A stretch of DNA of 38,361 nucleotides from a virus, in the IMG/VR virus record IMGVR_UViG_3300048694_000978, positions 1 through 38,361 of that record. One strand, written 5' to 3'. Within the stretch, counting starts at the first letter, position 1; each line of letters opens with the position of its first letter. The notes beneath the pieces are model-generated. The model was not told the DNA's origin. It searched no databases and saw nothing but the letters and a program-made list of their open reading frames with translations. The position numbers were made by a program, and so were the translations under genes. Below are positions 1-9,600 of the stretch, in pieces.

Positions 1-1330
1 ATAGATAACTGGATCCGCCGCCAGTTCCGCCGGCATATCCTTGGCCGCTGGTTGTGGGACATGCAGGCACCAACCGACCGCCACCGCCTCCTGTAGAACC
101 AACTGTGGACGAAGTTACACAAGTTGTACCACCTGCGCTTCCGCCACGGCCGCCGCCATATGCTGTGTATGAACTAAAGGATGAATTTCCACCTTCTGTG
201 CCTTGAGTGGCCGAATTGGAGAATCCGCCTGCGCCGCCGGCTCCTACTACTACAGCATAGCTTCCAGGATCTAGCAGAACAGTAGGCACGGTAATGCCGC
301 CGCCACCACCACCACCACCGCCGCCCGAAGCGTTATCACCACCGCCGCCACCACCGCCACCGGCGGCTACCATTACAGTAGCAGAAGTTCCAGAGGTTAC
401 GTAATCAATGGTGTAAGCCACTGATGGAGTTCCCCAAGAGTTTGTTAAGTATGTAGTGCTGGGAGGTCTAACTGACAATGTAGATTCTGTGCCAACTGCT
501 GCCACTGAACCCACTGGTGATTCTTGGAACACCGCAGTTAAAGTAACTACCGTATTGCCATCATATTCAGCTTCAACAGCCAAATATGTTCCAGTGTTGC
601 TGGTTAACGTACTGTATTGTCTAAACACTTCAACAGGAGAAGATGATAGAGCATAAAATCCAGTGTTGGCGCTGATGGTTCTTCCAGCATCGTTCGCTCC
701 ACCAATTTTGGTTACCCCGTTGTATGTGGTTCCGTTGATTGTTGCAGAGTTACTGGCAGATCCTGTACCAGGACTACTCAAAACCACAGTTCCGGCATCG
801 CTACAAATGCTGTTAAGTGTGGCGTTGATTCCGCTGCCGCTGGGATGTGTAAAGCTCAATGCCAGTTGGCCGCCGGCATTGAAAAAATATCTGGCCTTTG
901 CTGCATTGTCAAATGTCACTGTGTATGTGAAAGTCAGCGAGTCATTCCAGGTACTTGCCCCAGTAGCTGTAGTATTGGCTGCGGTGCCTTGTCCAGCTGC
1001 GTTTAATCTGTTGCTGTAAATTGTTGCAAGGTTATTGGTAACTGATGCTTGATATGTGATTGTACCACCAGTTGCTGGCACAGTCATTGATTGCAAGGTA
1101 GACCCTTGGTGACTTCCAACGCTTGAAATTGTATTAACTAGGTTTGCCCAAGGTGCAGCGTAAATGAGTCCAGATGACACATTTGCCAACGGGGTCTGGC
1201 CATATCCTTCGCTAGCAGAACCTGTACCTATGATTAAATTAAGACCAGTTCCTGCGCCAACTCCACTAGCATCGCCCACCAATGTGTTATAGTCGCTAGC
1301 TTGAATTAAGCCACCTTGTTCATATGCCAT
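1..1330 (-). CDS. Glycine-rich tail fibre/adhesin-like protein (C-terminus outside window)
   Basis: Open reading frame from the ATG at 1330 (N-terminus MAYEQGGLIQASDYNTLVG) to the left edge with no stop, about 443 codons visible. The start follows the 509-aa fibre gene by 15 nt and has a weak AGGT-type ribosome site. The middle is beta-rich, Ser/Thr/Asn/Gly-rich sequence with a stretch FNAGGQLALSF typical of phage fibre ectodomains. From about residue 315 it becomes a glycine-rich domain with runs of 8-9 glycines, followed by GSYAVVVGAGGAGG, as in Gly-rich phage adhesin tips (polyglycine-II type folds known from T-even gp38 adhesins). Its place at the end of the late structural operon fits a distal tail fibre or receptor-binding protein. 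The family is not recognised more precisely, and the receptor is unknown. Confidence 0.75.
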   Translation of the reverse strand, partial: MAYEQGGLIQASDYNTLVGDASGVGAGTGLNLIIGTGSASEGYGQTPLANVSSGLIYAAPWANLVNTISSVGSHQGSTLQSMTVPATGGTITYQASVTNNLATIYSNRLNAAGQGTAANTTATGASTWNDSLTFTYTVTFDNAAKARYFFNAGGQLALSFTHPSGSGINATLNSICSDAGTVVLSSPGTGSASNSATINGTTYNGVTKIGGANDAGRTISANTGFYALSSSPVEVFRQYSTLTSNTGTYLAVEAEYDGNTVVTLTAVFQESPVGSVAAVGTESTLSVRPPSTTYLTNSWGTPSVAYTIDYVTSGTSATVMVAAGGGGGGGGDNASGGGGGGGGGGITVPTVLLDPGSYAVVVGAGGAGGFSNSATQGTEGGNSSFSSYTAYGGGRGGSAGGTTCVTSSTVGSTGGGGGRLVPACPTTSGQGYAGGTGGGSSYL

Positions 1331-1345
1331 TTTTATTACCTATTA

Positions 1346-2875
1346 TTATACTTTGATTGCCACAATAGCTTCTACAGTCCCGACTCCATCAGTTGTTTTG
1401 CTTCGTAACGCACGCCCAATAACGTTAAATGCTGTTGCTTCACCTGCACGAGCTGCTCTTGCCATACCGTTTCCGGCACTGACTAATCTTTGCCCTTTTT
1501 TAACTTGTCCAACAACTTGCACAGGAACTCGTCCAGTCATTGCAATAGGAGGATGTGTTCGATCAGTTCCTGCTATGCCATTCATTAGGTAAGCTGCTTG
1601 AGTACTAATAACACCAAAAACATTTTCGCTAAGGTCATCTTGAACTCGAGTAATTTCTTTTTCGCCGCCAAGTTCAACCACAGTACCAGCATCGTATTCA
1701 GCGTCTGCTTCAAAGCGTTCTGCCAAGTCAGCATATTGTGCAGATGTGGCTTTGGCAAACACAGTATTAAACGGATAAGCACTTGATCCTATGTTGCCCA
1801 CTGCACTTTGAGTCGAAACAATACCAGAAGTTGTAACCAGTACGTTACCAACCACGCTGGCTGTGGTAACAATATTTGAACTGTTGGTTCCGCTGGCCAG
1901 GTACAAGGCCACGCTGGCATTGCTGTAACCTGCTGCCAAACCAGTTAATTGACTACCGTTACCGATGATGTAATTTCCAGTTACGTTACCTGCAGCAGAT
2001 ACAAATCCTGTAGCATATACATTTCCTGTATTGACATTGGTGCCAGCAGTAACGTTGGCTGTGGCGGTGATGTTATTTCCAGTAATGTTTCCAGTGGTAC
2101 TGATAACACCCGAACCAGTCACTTGAATACCTGTCAATTGGCTACCATTACCGTAAAAGTAACTGCCAGTAACATTGCCTGCTGCGCTGACATAACCTGC
2201 CAGGTTAGCGCCGGTGCTGGTCACTGTTAGTGTGGCATTGCCGCCGGCGTTTACAACAAAGTTACCAACTGTGGATACGTTGCCGCTTTGAACGCCAGTG
2301 TTCCAAACAGTAGTGCCTTTGAAAATCTTGGGGAAGTTTGTGCTGTACGGTGCAGCAGGAATAAAATCTGAACCAGGGTTGGCAATGGATACCAAGCTGT
2401 TGGCAGCATAGATACCAGTTACAATGTGCTGTGTGCTGCTGATGTCATTGATATACAGTGGAACCGCACCTGACACACCTTGACCGCTTGAATAAGCAGG
2501 ACCCACAACCAGGAACGCAGAACCGTTCCAAATTTTCAACTGTTGGTTGCCAGTATCAAACCACAAGTCGCCAGTGGTGTTGCTGGTCGGTTGTGTTGAT
2601 GATGCTGCGGCTGCGGAAATGGTTTTCCAAACACTGCCATTGTACATCTTGAGCAACAAGTTGGAGTTGTCAAACCAAAGCTGTCCAGTTAGTGGAGCGG
2701 GAGGTGCCGAGGAATTAGACGAGTTTTCCAACAAGTGAATGAAGTTTTCGTCCAAGAATTCGCCATAACCAGCATAGTTTTTTCCCACCAAAGTCATTGA
2801 ACTTGAGGTGTTAATGGTACCATCTGCTACTACAGCAAAAACTGTACCATCTGTGAGGTTAATTGTATATGCCAT
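1346..2875 (-). CDS. Tail fibre-like structural protein with repeat modules
   Basis: 509 aa, start MAYTINLTDG, 25 nt downstream of a TATAAATA late-promoter motif. The N-terminal ~85 residues match a conserved attachment domain common in marine T4-like fibres (motif NYAGYGEFLDENFIHLLE). Next come two tandem copies of a GxLWFDxxNxxLKxxNGSxW unit (about residues 64-125), then beta-rich repeats including two near-identical copies of GNVTGxYxxGNGSQLTG (about residues 228-250 and 295-318). The last ~130 residues (QYADLAERFEADAEY through VFGVISTQAAYL) resemble C-terminal intramolecular-chaperone domains of the peptidase G2 type that trimerise fibres and may be cleaved off. Known of the family: virion fibre or whisker proteins. 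The specific fibre identity and any cleavage are inferred. Confidence 0.8.
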   Translation of the reverse strand: MAYTINLTDGTVFAVVADGTINTSSSMTLVGKNYAGYGEFLDENFIHLLENSSNSSAPPAPLTGQLWFDNSNLLLKMYNGSVWKTISAAAASSTQPTSNTTGDLWFDTGNQQLKIWNGSAFLVVGPAYSSGQGVSGAVPLYINDISSTQHIVTGIYAANSLVSIANPGSDFIPAAPYSTNFPKIFKGTTVWNTGVQSGNVSTVGNFVVNAGGNATLTVTSTGANLAGYVSAAGNVTGSYFYGNGSQLTGIQVTGSGVISTTGNITGNNITATANVTAGTNVNTGNVYATGFVSAAGNVTGNYIIGNGSQLTGLAAGYSNASVALYLASGTNSSNIVTTASVVGNVLVTTSGIVSTQSAVGNIGSSAYPFNTVFAKATSAQYADLAERFEADAEYDAGTVVELGGEKEITRVQDDLSENVFGVISTQAAYLMNGIAGTDRTHPPIAMTGRVPVQVVGQVKKGQRLVSAGNGMARAARAGEATAFNVIGRALRSKTTDGVGTVEAIVAIKV

Positions 2876-2899
2876 GTCAAATACCTGTTTCTATCTATA

Positions 2900-2907
2900 T
2901 ATTTATA
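2900..2907 (-). promoter_or_regulatory. T4-type late promoter (TATAAATA)
   Basis: Minus-strand TATAAATA, an exact match to the T4-like late promoter -10 element read by gp55-programmed RNA polymerase. It overlaps the last codons of the 201-aa gene and lies 24 nt before the ATG of the 509-aa fibre gene, so transcription should start about 18 nt before that ATG. It gives the two distal fibre genes their own late transcript. Confidence 0.7.
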
Positions 2908-3508
2908 CGGTGTTAATGTTACTCAGCGTCTGGATTCGCAGAGTGTAATCGATTTGAATCTGTCTATTCAAACTTTTCTGAACTGGGTGAAAAATCACAT
3001 GCGTAATTAAACGCAAGTCATCAGATGCGCCGTTCCAGGTTTTTAAGCCCAGCTCATCAAAAACAAATTCACCATTGAAGTTGGTACTGTTGTCAAACGC
3101 TTGCTGGTTAGGAGGCTCGCCATAATCCAACAAACAAGTTACCAAAATGTCGCTGTATGTCTTTCCCGAAGTATGCAAAACTGTCATTTTGTTAGCCTGG
3201 GGATCTGTATCTGCTGCTGAGTTGTCGTCAACAACTTTGGCATAGGTTTGATTATACAAATCAGCATTTTGGCCTACTACGTTTGGGGGCAGGTATGTGA
3301 TGACGCCAGTGGGGTCCACCGAACTGCCACCGTTGCCAAATGCCATTTGGTAGATGAATCCTGTATCACGGTTTGACAAAGTCTGTGCCATTGCAATCGA
3401 AATGTTTTCGTAATTGATGGCATTTTTCTTATCCACAAATACTTCACCGCTAACTGGGTCGTGTATTTTCAAAAATCCTTCGATTTTGGCTAGTCCTGGA
3501 ACTATCAT
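2903..3508 (-). CDS. Conserved T4-like phage structural protein, 201 aa
   Basis: 201 aa, beginning MIVPGLAKIEGFLKIHDPV. Its ATG overlaps the stop of the 55-aa gene upstream as ATGA, so the two are probably translationally coupled. The N-terminal part (KIHDPVSGEVFVDKKNAI, then YQMAFGNGGSSVDPTG) is a block I recognise from structural genes of marine T4-like phages, where it sits among tail-fibre and baseplate genes. No enzyme motif, membrane segment or signal peptide is visible. The role is probably a baseplate or fibre-connector protein, inferred from neighbourhood only. The first ~25 residues share a short motif with the C-terminus of the preceding 55-aa protein. Confidence 0.75.
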   Translation of the reverse strand: MIVPGLAKIEGFLKIHDPVSGEVFVDKKNAINYENISIAMAQTLSNRDTGFIYQMAFGNGGSSVDPTGVITYLPPNVVGQNADLYNQTYAKVVDDNSAADTDPQANKMTVLHTSGKTYSDILVTCLLDYGEPPNQQAFDNSTNFNGEFVFDELGLKTWNGASDDLRLITHVIFHPVQKSLNRQIQIDYTLRIQTLSNINTV

Positions 3509-3672
3509 GCTCTGCCCTCCACAAACACCTGTTTATTCACAGGATCAAAAATTTTCATATGAGCCTGCACAATGACTGATCCAGTATCATTGGGTTTGCG
3601 TTCAGCCGATTTTGACTCAGCTTTTGCTGGCATTGGGTTGCCATTTGGCAGTTTTTTTTCTAAATTTGACAT
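3505..3672 (-). CDS. Small 55-aa protein with motif shared with the next gene
   Basis: 55 codons, starting MSNLEKKLPNGNPMPAKAES and ending FDPVNKQVFVEGRA. It starts 18 nt after the giant gene's stop, has an AAGG ribosome site, and its stop overlaps the next ATG (ATGA). The last 15 residues (MKIFDPVNKQVFVE) resemble residues ~12-26 of the following protein (LKIHDPVSGEVFVD), 8 identical positions in 14. The first half is Lys/Pro/Ser/Asn-rich and likely disordered. It may be a truncated tandem duplicate of that N-terminal domain or a small adaptor using the same interface. Its coding nature is supported by the coupling overlap and the filled operon gap. Confidence 0.6.
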   Translation of the reverse strand: MSNLEKKLPNGNPMPAKAESKSAERKPNDTGSVIVQAHMKIFDPVNKQVFVEGRA

Positions 3673-3690
3673 GGTCAATTATTTACCTTG

Positions 3691-6600
3691 TTAAAAATTG
3701 CATAGGAATCTTGCTGCTACAGTGTTGGTTTGCTGCAAAGCTACCCCATCACTAGCAGTGTCAACACCACGATGATACCAAGTTACACCGTGTCTTACCA
3801 GTGCTGTAACTTCTTGCCCAGCAGGCGGTGCTGTATCAAATGTCACGGTTACTACATTGTCAGCGATATCAACCGCAAATCCTTGTAACTGGCGTATTCC
3901 GCCCACGTACACTTCAACGCTTCCTTCGATGATGTTAGTACCCAAATTATTGGCAACAAACTGCACTGTGGAACCATCGCCCATGGAAGTATCTCTACTG
4001 ATGTAGTCTTGATAGGACAACTGCAACAAGTTACCGCTGTTCATGTCATACACCAATGCACCAACTGTGTGTTCTGCTGCACCTGTTCCGGCAGTTCCTC
4101 GTAACAAACTGCTGATAGAGTTAGTTGCAACATCACGTGTTCTGTACATGATTCGTTCACCGTCGATGGTAACAACACCAAATATACCTTGATCTAAATC
4201 AGGGTCGGGCAATACTGTGACGTCGTCAACGTAGATAATGTCTGCTGTGGCCGAAACATCTTGTGCAACTGCTGTGGTTGAAGCATCTGTGATGCGATAT
4301 GTTGCTTGCACGCCTCGCATGTCTTGGAATATTCTAAATGCACATGCATCAGGCACAACACTTTCTGTAAATTCAGTCACTACCAAAATTTGATTGCTTT
4401 GAATTGCCCCAGCGGCCAAAATCAAGTAGTCGCCTTCGATATTGAAGTCAACTCCATCTACCAGTCGCTCACCATCTAGTGTAACCCACAAACGATAGCC
4501 CGTGACATTTGGTCTATTCAAGTAGAAATTATTGCTAGGTATTACATGTCCAATCAAGTAATTAAAGCTATCGGGCAAGTTTGCATAATCTACCACAGTC
4601 CAATAACTGGTATTGGTTACAGCAGTTCCTGCAGGCACAGACTGGATTGCCTGATAAAATACAGGAGTTGTTCCAGCAGCTGGAACACCCGGTGATGAGT
4701 ATACTTGTGTGTACACCAATGTACCACTGGCATAAGAATCAGTGCTTGTCCATTCAGCAGCCGAAGACGTTTCTAACGGAGCGTAATCTGTGCTGTTGTA
4801 TGCTTCTACTTCAGCAATACCTCGGTAAGAAGGTCCAACAAATACCAAAGTAACCATATCCTGCTCGCTGGTATCATTGAATGTGGTGATTGCTAACTCG
4901 TCGCCAATGTTTACTGTAGATACAATTTCAACATAAGGTGTTGGATCTGTTGCATACACAATGTAATCAGCTAATGTACTGACAGATATCAATATTGTAT
5001 CTCCAGTGGTAGGAGCTGTAAAGAATGACACTTGTCGATTTGGATTGGATCCTGTCACTGCATAATCCATGCCTTGCACTTGAATTCTGTCGTTGAGCCA
5101 CACTTGAATTTCTGTAGCTGCATCAATGGTGTCTTGATTCAAGCTGCCTAATGTTGTGGGCAATCCAAACGATGTAGTCACGCTATTTCCAATGTGCTCA
5201 ATGCCTGCTGGAGGAGTCAAGCGGAGGCCATTGCGAACCACAATCATGTTAGCAGCATTGGTGCCGCCCACATAGTTGGTCAAGTCAACAGTCTTGCTGT
5301 CAGCAATGGCAGAATCAACTGTAACATACTGTGTTACTGGGGCACTCCAAATTCGTTGAGGCTGGTTGGTAATTCCTAATACCACAACAGTTACCAGGTC
5401 AGTGCTTTGGACTTCCACCGGTACTGTGACTATTGTGTTTCTTAGAGGACCTGTAAACTGCAAATTACCAGGCAATGCATGAGCACTCGGTTGCCAATAT
5501 TCAAAATTGGTCAACAGTATACCAGTTGGCACAGCCTTGATTGCTCTGTAGTAGATATAGTGAGAATCATACACTACGTCATTGTATGCATAAGAACTAT
5601 AGATGCTCCATTCGGTGCTTGGAGCATAATATGGTCTCCAAATTTCAGCGTTGGTAGGTGTTCCGTTTACAAAGAACACAATCGAATCAACTCCTACATT
5701 GCTAACTGGCAACACTAGACTTTGTCCAATTTGATCTCCAGTGTAGGTGTTGCGATAAAGTTGGCTACCGCCACCGATTTCGTAAACATCAACGTTGATT
5801 ATATCACCAACGCTAACATTGTCCAACATGGTAACAGTTTGTGCTGCCCAGTCAATGGTGTAATCGGTTCCTGGATTTAGTTGCAGTCCAGTTGTTATGT
5901 TACTAACAATTAACTCTGTAGGAGTATCAACAGCATTAGCCCAACTCCAAGCATCGCCAGAAATGTCAGCGTCAAGTTGGAATCTTACGGAGCCAATTTG
6001 GAAACCGTGACCGTTGCGTTCCCAATCGCTACCAGGGCGGGTATAGATACGCATGTCCATGGTGTCGTATTCAGCGCCATTAACCAATTCTTCTGGAGCA
6101 TAATTTTCAAATGCGCCTACAAATTGGCCGCCATCGACGTTAACGTCAGTGGGTCTGGTTCCCAAAAATACATCTGTAAAACTGCTTTCGTAAATTGCGT
6201 CTAACGCATCGATATAGGTGAAGTCATGCCCGAATACTTGCACACCAGGGAAATCTACACCGTTAACCAACAATGGCAATTCTAATCCGGGTTCGTTTAT
6301 ACCAGGAACATAGTAGCCCATAGTACGATCAACCCCGCTGAGGTCAGCAGCAGATACTTCTGTCCACTGCGCTAAATTAAACTCGTCTGCTGGACCGTTA
6401 TCTTCTGTGGCTTCCCATACTGAATCAGTATATCGAACTCTATCTCCAACAACATAAATTCCGCTAGTGCTCCATGCGTCGATAGCACTGGAATACTGAT
6501 ATCTATCAAACTTGATAGTTGTCTTGAACGACCGTACATTTGTAAGACTCAATACACTATCGGTATCAGCTTCCCATTCTGCCACGCTAACTGGAGGATT

Positions 6601-9600
6601 TACATTATACACAAACTCATCGAAGTCTGCGGCATTGCGGTTTACCATCACTGCGTATCCTCGAGCACCGGTGCCTGTTGGGCTTTGGATTATCACTGTT
6701 GGTGTGGTCAAGTACCCTTCGCCTGGAGAAACCACATTGATTGCAACAACATGCCCTTCAGAATCTATTACCGCTTCGGCTTGTGCTTGCACTGAGGCGT
6801 CGCCTTGGATTATTACTGAAGGCACTGATGTATAACCAGAACCTTGATCCAGCAATTTTACAGAACGCAAGGACAGCAGGTAATTGCCGATCCACTGGCT
6901 GTATGGCCATTCACTCCACAACACACTGGTAGGTGCTGTATCACTGTTGGTGTTAAACAGTTGGTTAGTAGCGTGATCGTACGGTGTTAGAATCGGGCTA
7001 ACATACTGCGGTACAGACAAGTCAGTGTTGTAGTATGCTGGCAGATCAAAGTCAGTTACATCACCTGTGTAGTCATCAGCGCCGTTGTAACTCAAGTTAA
7101 ACTCACGCACTTGCACGTGATATGGCTTGACTTCTTGTAAGTAATCGCTAACGAACGTTTGATTGTCACGCAAATAGTTCTGGAATGGAATTAATTCACG
7201 AATCTTATGATCAACGTCAATCAAGCTGGTCTTGACCAACCACTCAGGTGCTTGCAGTTCGCTGAGTATAAAGTCAAACATCAATGTCAATGATTTATTG
7301 CGATCGATGTAAAGATCATCAATTAGCAATTCTTCATTGATGGCTTGAATAATCTTGCGAGTCTCAACCACCGGTTCTTTGTCGTAGTACTGAGCATCGT
7401 ATACTTCAGAATCAAATCCAAATCTTCCCAGCTCGTAATCATAAATTTCTGCAGAGATAGCAATTGTACCATCTTGCAGACCCACACGTTCCCAGCCAGT
7501 ATCAGTAAACAAATAAATTTCGTATTTGCCTTGTGCGTTGGCTGTGACTTTCACGCTGGTGCCTACAGACACTGATAGCTGTGACAAGCTTGTGTAATTG
7601 GCTACTTCAAAAGAAATCTTAGAACTGGAGTTATAGCCAGGCATGTACCAATTGATGTAGTTCCAATAATTAACAGTCTTGTAGTTTTGAACTCGTGTTA
7701 ACAACAAAGTTCTAACATCAGTTGTGCCTTGTTCAATCACCACTGTATAGATTGTCCATAGACCTTGGTTACTGCTGTCGTAATCGACCAAATAGGTATA
7801 TCCCAAGTCAACTGCATAAATGTCTTGGTAGCTGAGTATTTCCAAATTAGCAACTTGAGCATCCCATGCACCAGAGTTGGCCGAAGGAATTGGTTCTTCA
7901 CTGTTGAGCAGAACAAAGCTGCGTGTTTCGCTGATAGGATACAGTGCTAACACTGAATTAACATGCGTGATATAATTCTTCAGCGCCAGGAATCTGTCTA
8001 CAAACATGCTTTGGCGTGGTCGAACTTGAATGCCATACTGCTGACTAACAGGCAGGCGTGGGTCTGGAACCTTGTTACCAAATGTATCAAAACCGCAGAA
8101 ACTGTCTTGTAACTTTCTGTACAATGCAGCGCTCAAGAAAGCTTCTGGACGACCTTGTGCAATCAATTCATACTCGGCATGCACGTTGGCATCATTGAGT
8201 TGCTGGTCAAACTCCACGCTGATTATGGTATCGGCTGCATTTATATACTGCAATCCGTTGTAGATAGCAATAGTGCTTGAGTTAATTGGTGCAATGTAAC
8301 TGATGCCGCTGCTCTTAGGACTTTCAATGTACTGGCTTACTGTCAGCGCACTAAGTGTCTTGCCTTGCTGTGTTGCAACTGTGGTTACATTTCTTACCCA
8401 GAAATAGTAACTGGTTACAAACAGTCCATCGTGTGTTAACTGTGTTTCGATTACATAGCTGTCAATACTCTTGGGTGTCCCAACTCCAACATAGTTTACA
8501 GGAGGAACAGAACTTTCGATCCATTGATATACATCGATGCGACTGCCCGGAAACACTTGACCCCAGCGACGACTTGCATACACAATATCGTCCTGGTTGG
8601 GATCAATAAAGCGAACTGTGGAAATATCCCACCACATTTCACCCAAGTGGTTTTGTCCCCAACGGTTACCAGCATTGTTTAGATATCCTACATTGTATTC
8701 CGCTGGATCAACTGCGCCAATGTAGTCCAAGTTTTGCTGAGCAGCGCCCAGAATCTTGCCTTGCAGAGGATCAAAGAAATCAAAGAATTCTGTGCGCTCT
8801 GAAGTGATTCGGTCATACATGTACACGCTGTTCAGCAAGTAGATATCAACAACAGGTTGCTGTTGATGAATCACTGCCCATGCAGGTGTGTCAGTTGGAT
8901 TTTCGAATACAAATGCTGCGCCCGAATCTTGTGTTTCATTCTCTCCATCGTCATTCAATGGAGCACCAGCTACCAACGCACCTGAGTTAAAGTTCACAGC
9001 AGTTCCATAGGTGTCGTATGGGTTGACATTGATATTGGAAATTTGTTGTCCAAATACAAACTTACCTGGGTTGGCAACTGAACTGGTCGAGCTTGGGAAA
9101 TAATCAAATGTATAAACTGCTCCGCTGACATTAACTGGGGAGAAGAACACAGTGTTATTGCCGTCAAATGTAGTAGTGGGCTTTTCTAATGTAGAATTGT
9201 AATCAAATGTATTTGGCAAATATAAACTTGCACCCGGTGCACCTACTGCTATGCTTAGAGCAGTATTGTTAACCGAAACGCTGTAGCCAAATGCTCCAAA
9301 GTCTACAGGGAATGGATTGGAAATAGTTTCTGCATAAGCAAACTCTTCAAATCCAAAACTGGAATATACTACACCTGTCGACCCAGGTGCCACTTGAAGT
9401 TTATCTCCAACAGTGGCTGCATTGGAATTTGTTACAGAAATGGTCAAGTATCCATCTGCATCAACAGATGCTGTGGCATTGGGTGCGCTGGCATTGATTG
9501 CGGCAGCAAGTCCTGTGGCATTGTTGTTTGGCAGCGCAGGGACTGCGATGTCTACATTGTTTACACGCAGGGTTTCGCCAGCAACCAATTCTGGATCTGC

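Noticed and set aside
1900-2240. Repeated GNGSQLTG and GNVTG DNA as a possible CRISPR or direct repeat array
   Set aside because: The repeats are in frame, diverged at the DNA level and irregularly spaced; they are fibre protein repeats.
3645-3660. A_AAA_AAA slippery stretch near the start of the 55-aa gene
   Set aside because: The -1 frame stops after about 11 codons and no stimulatory stem is seen, so it is probably incidental.
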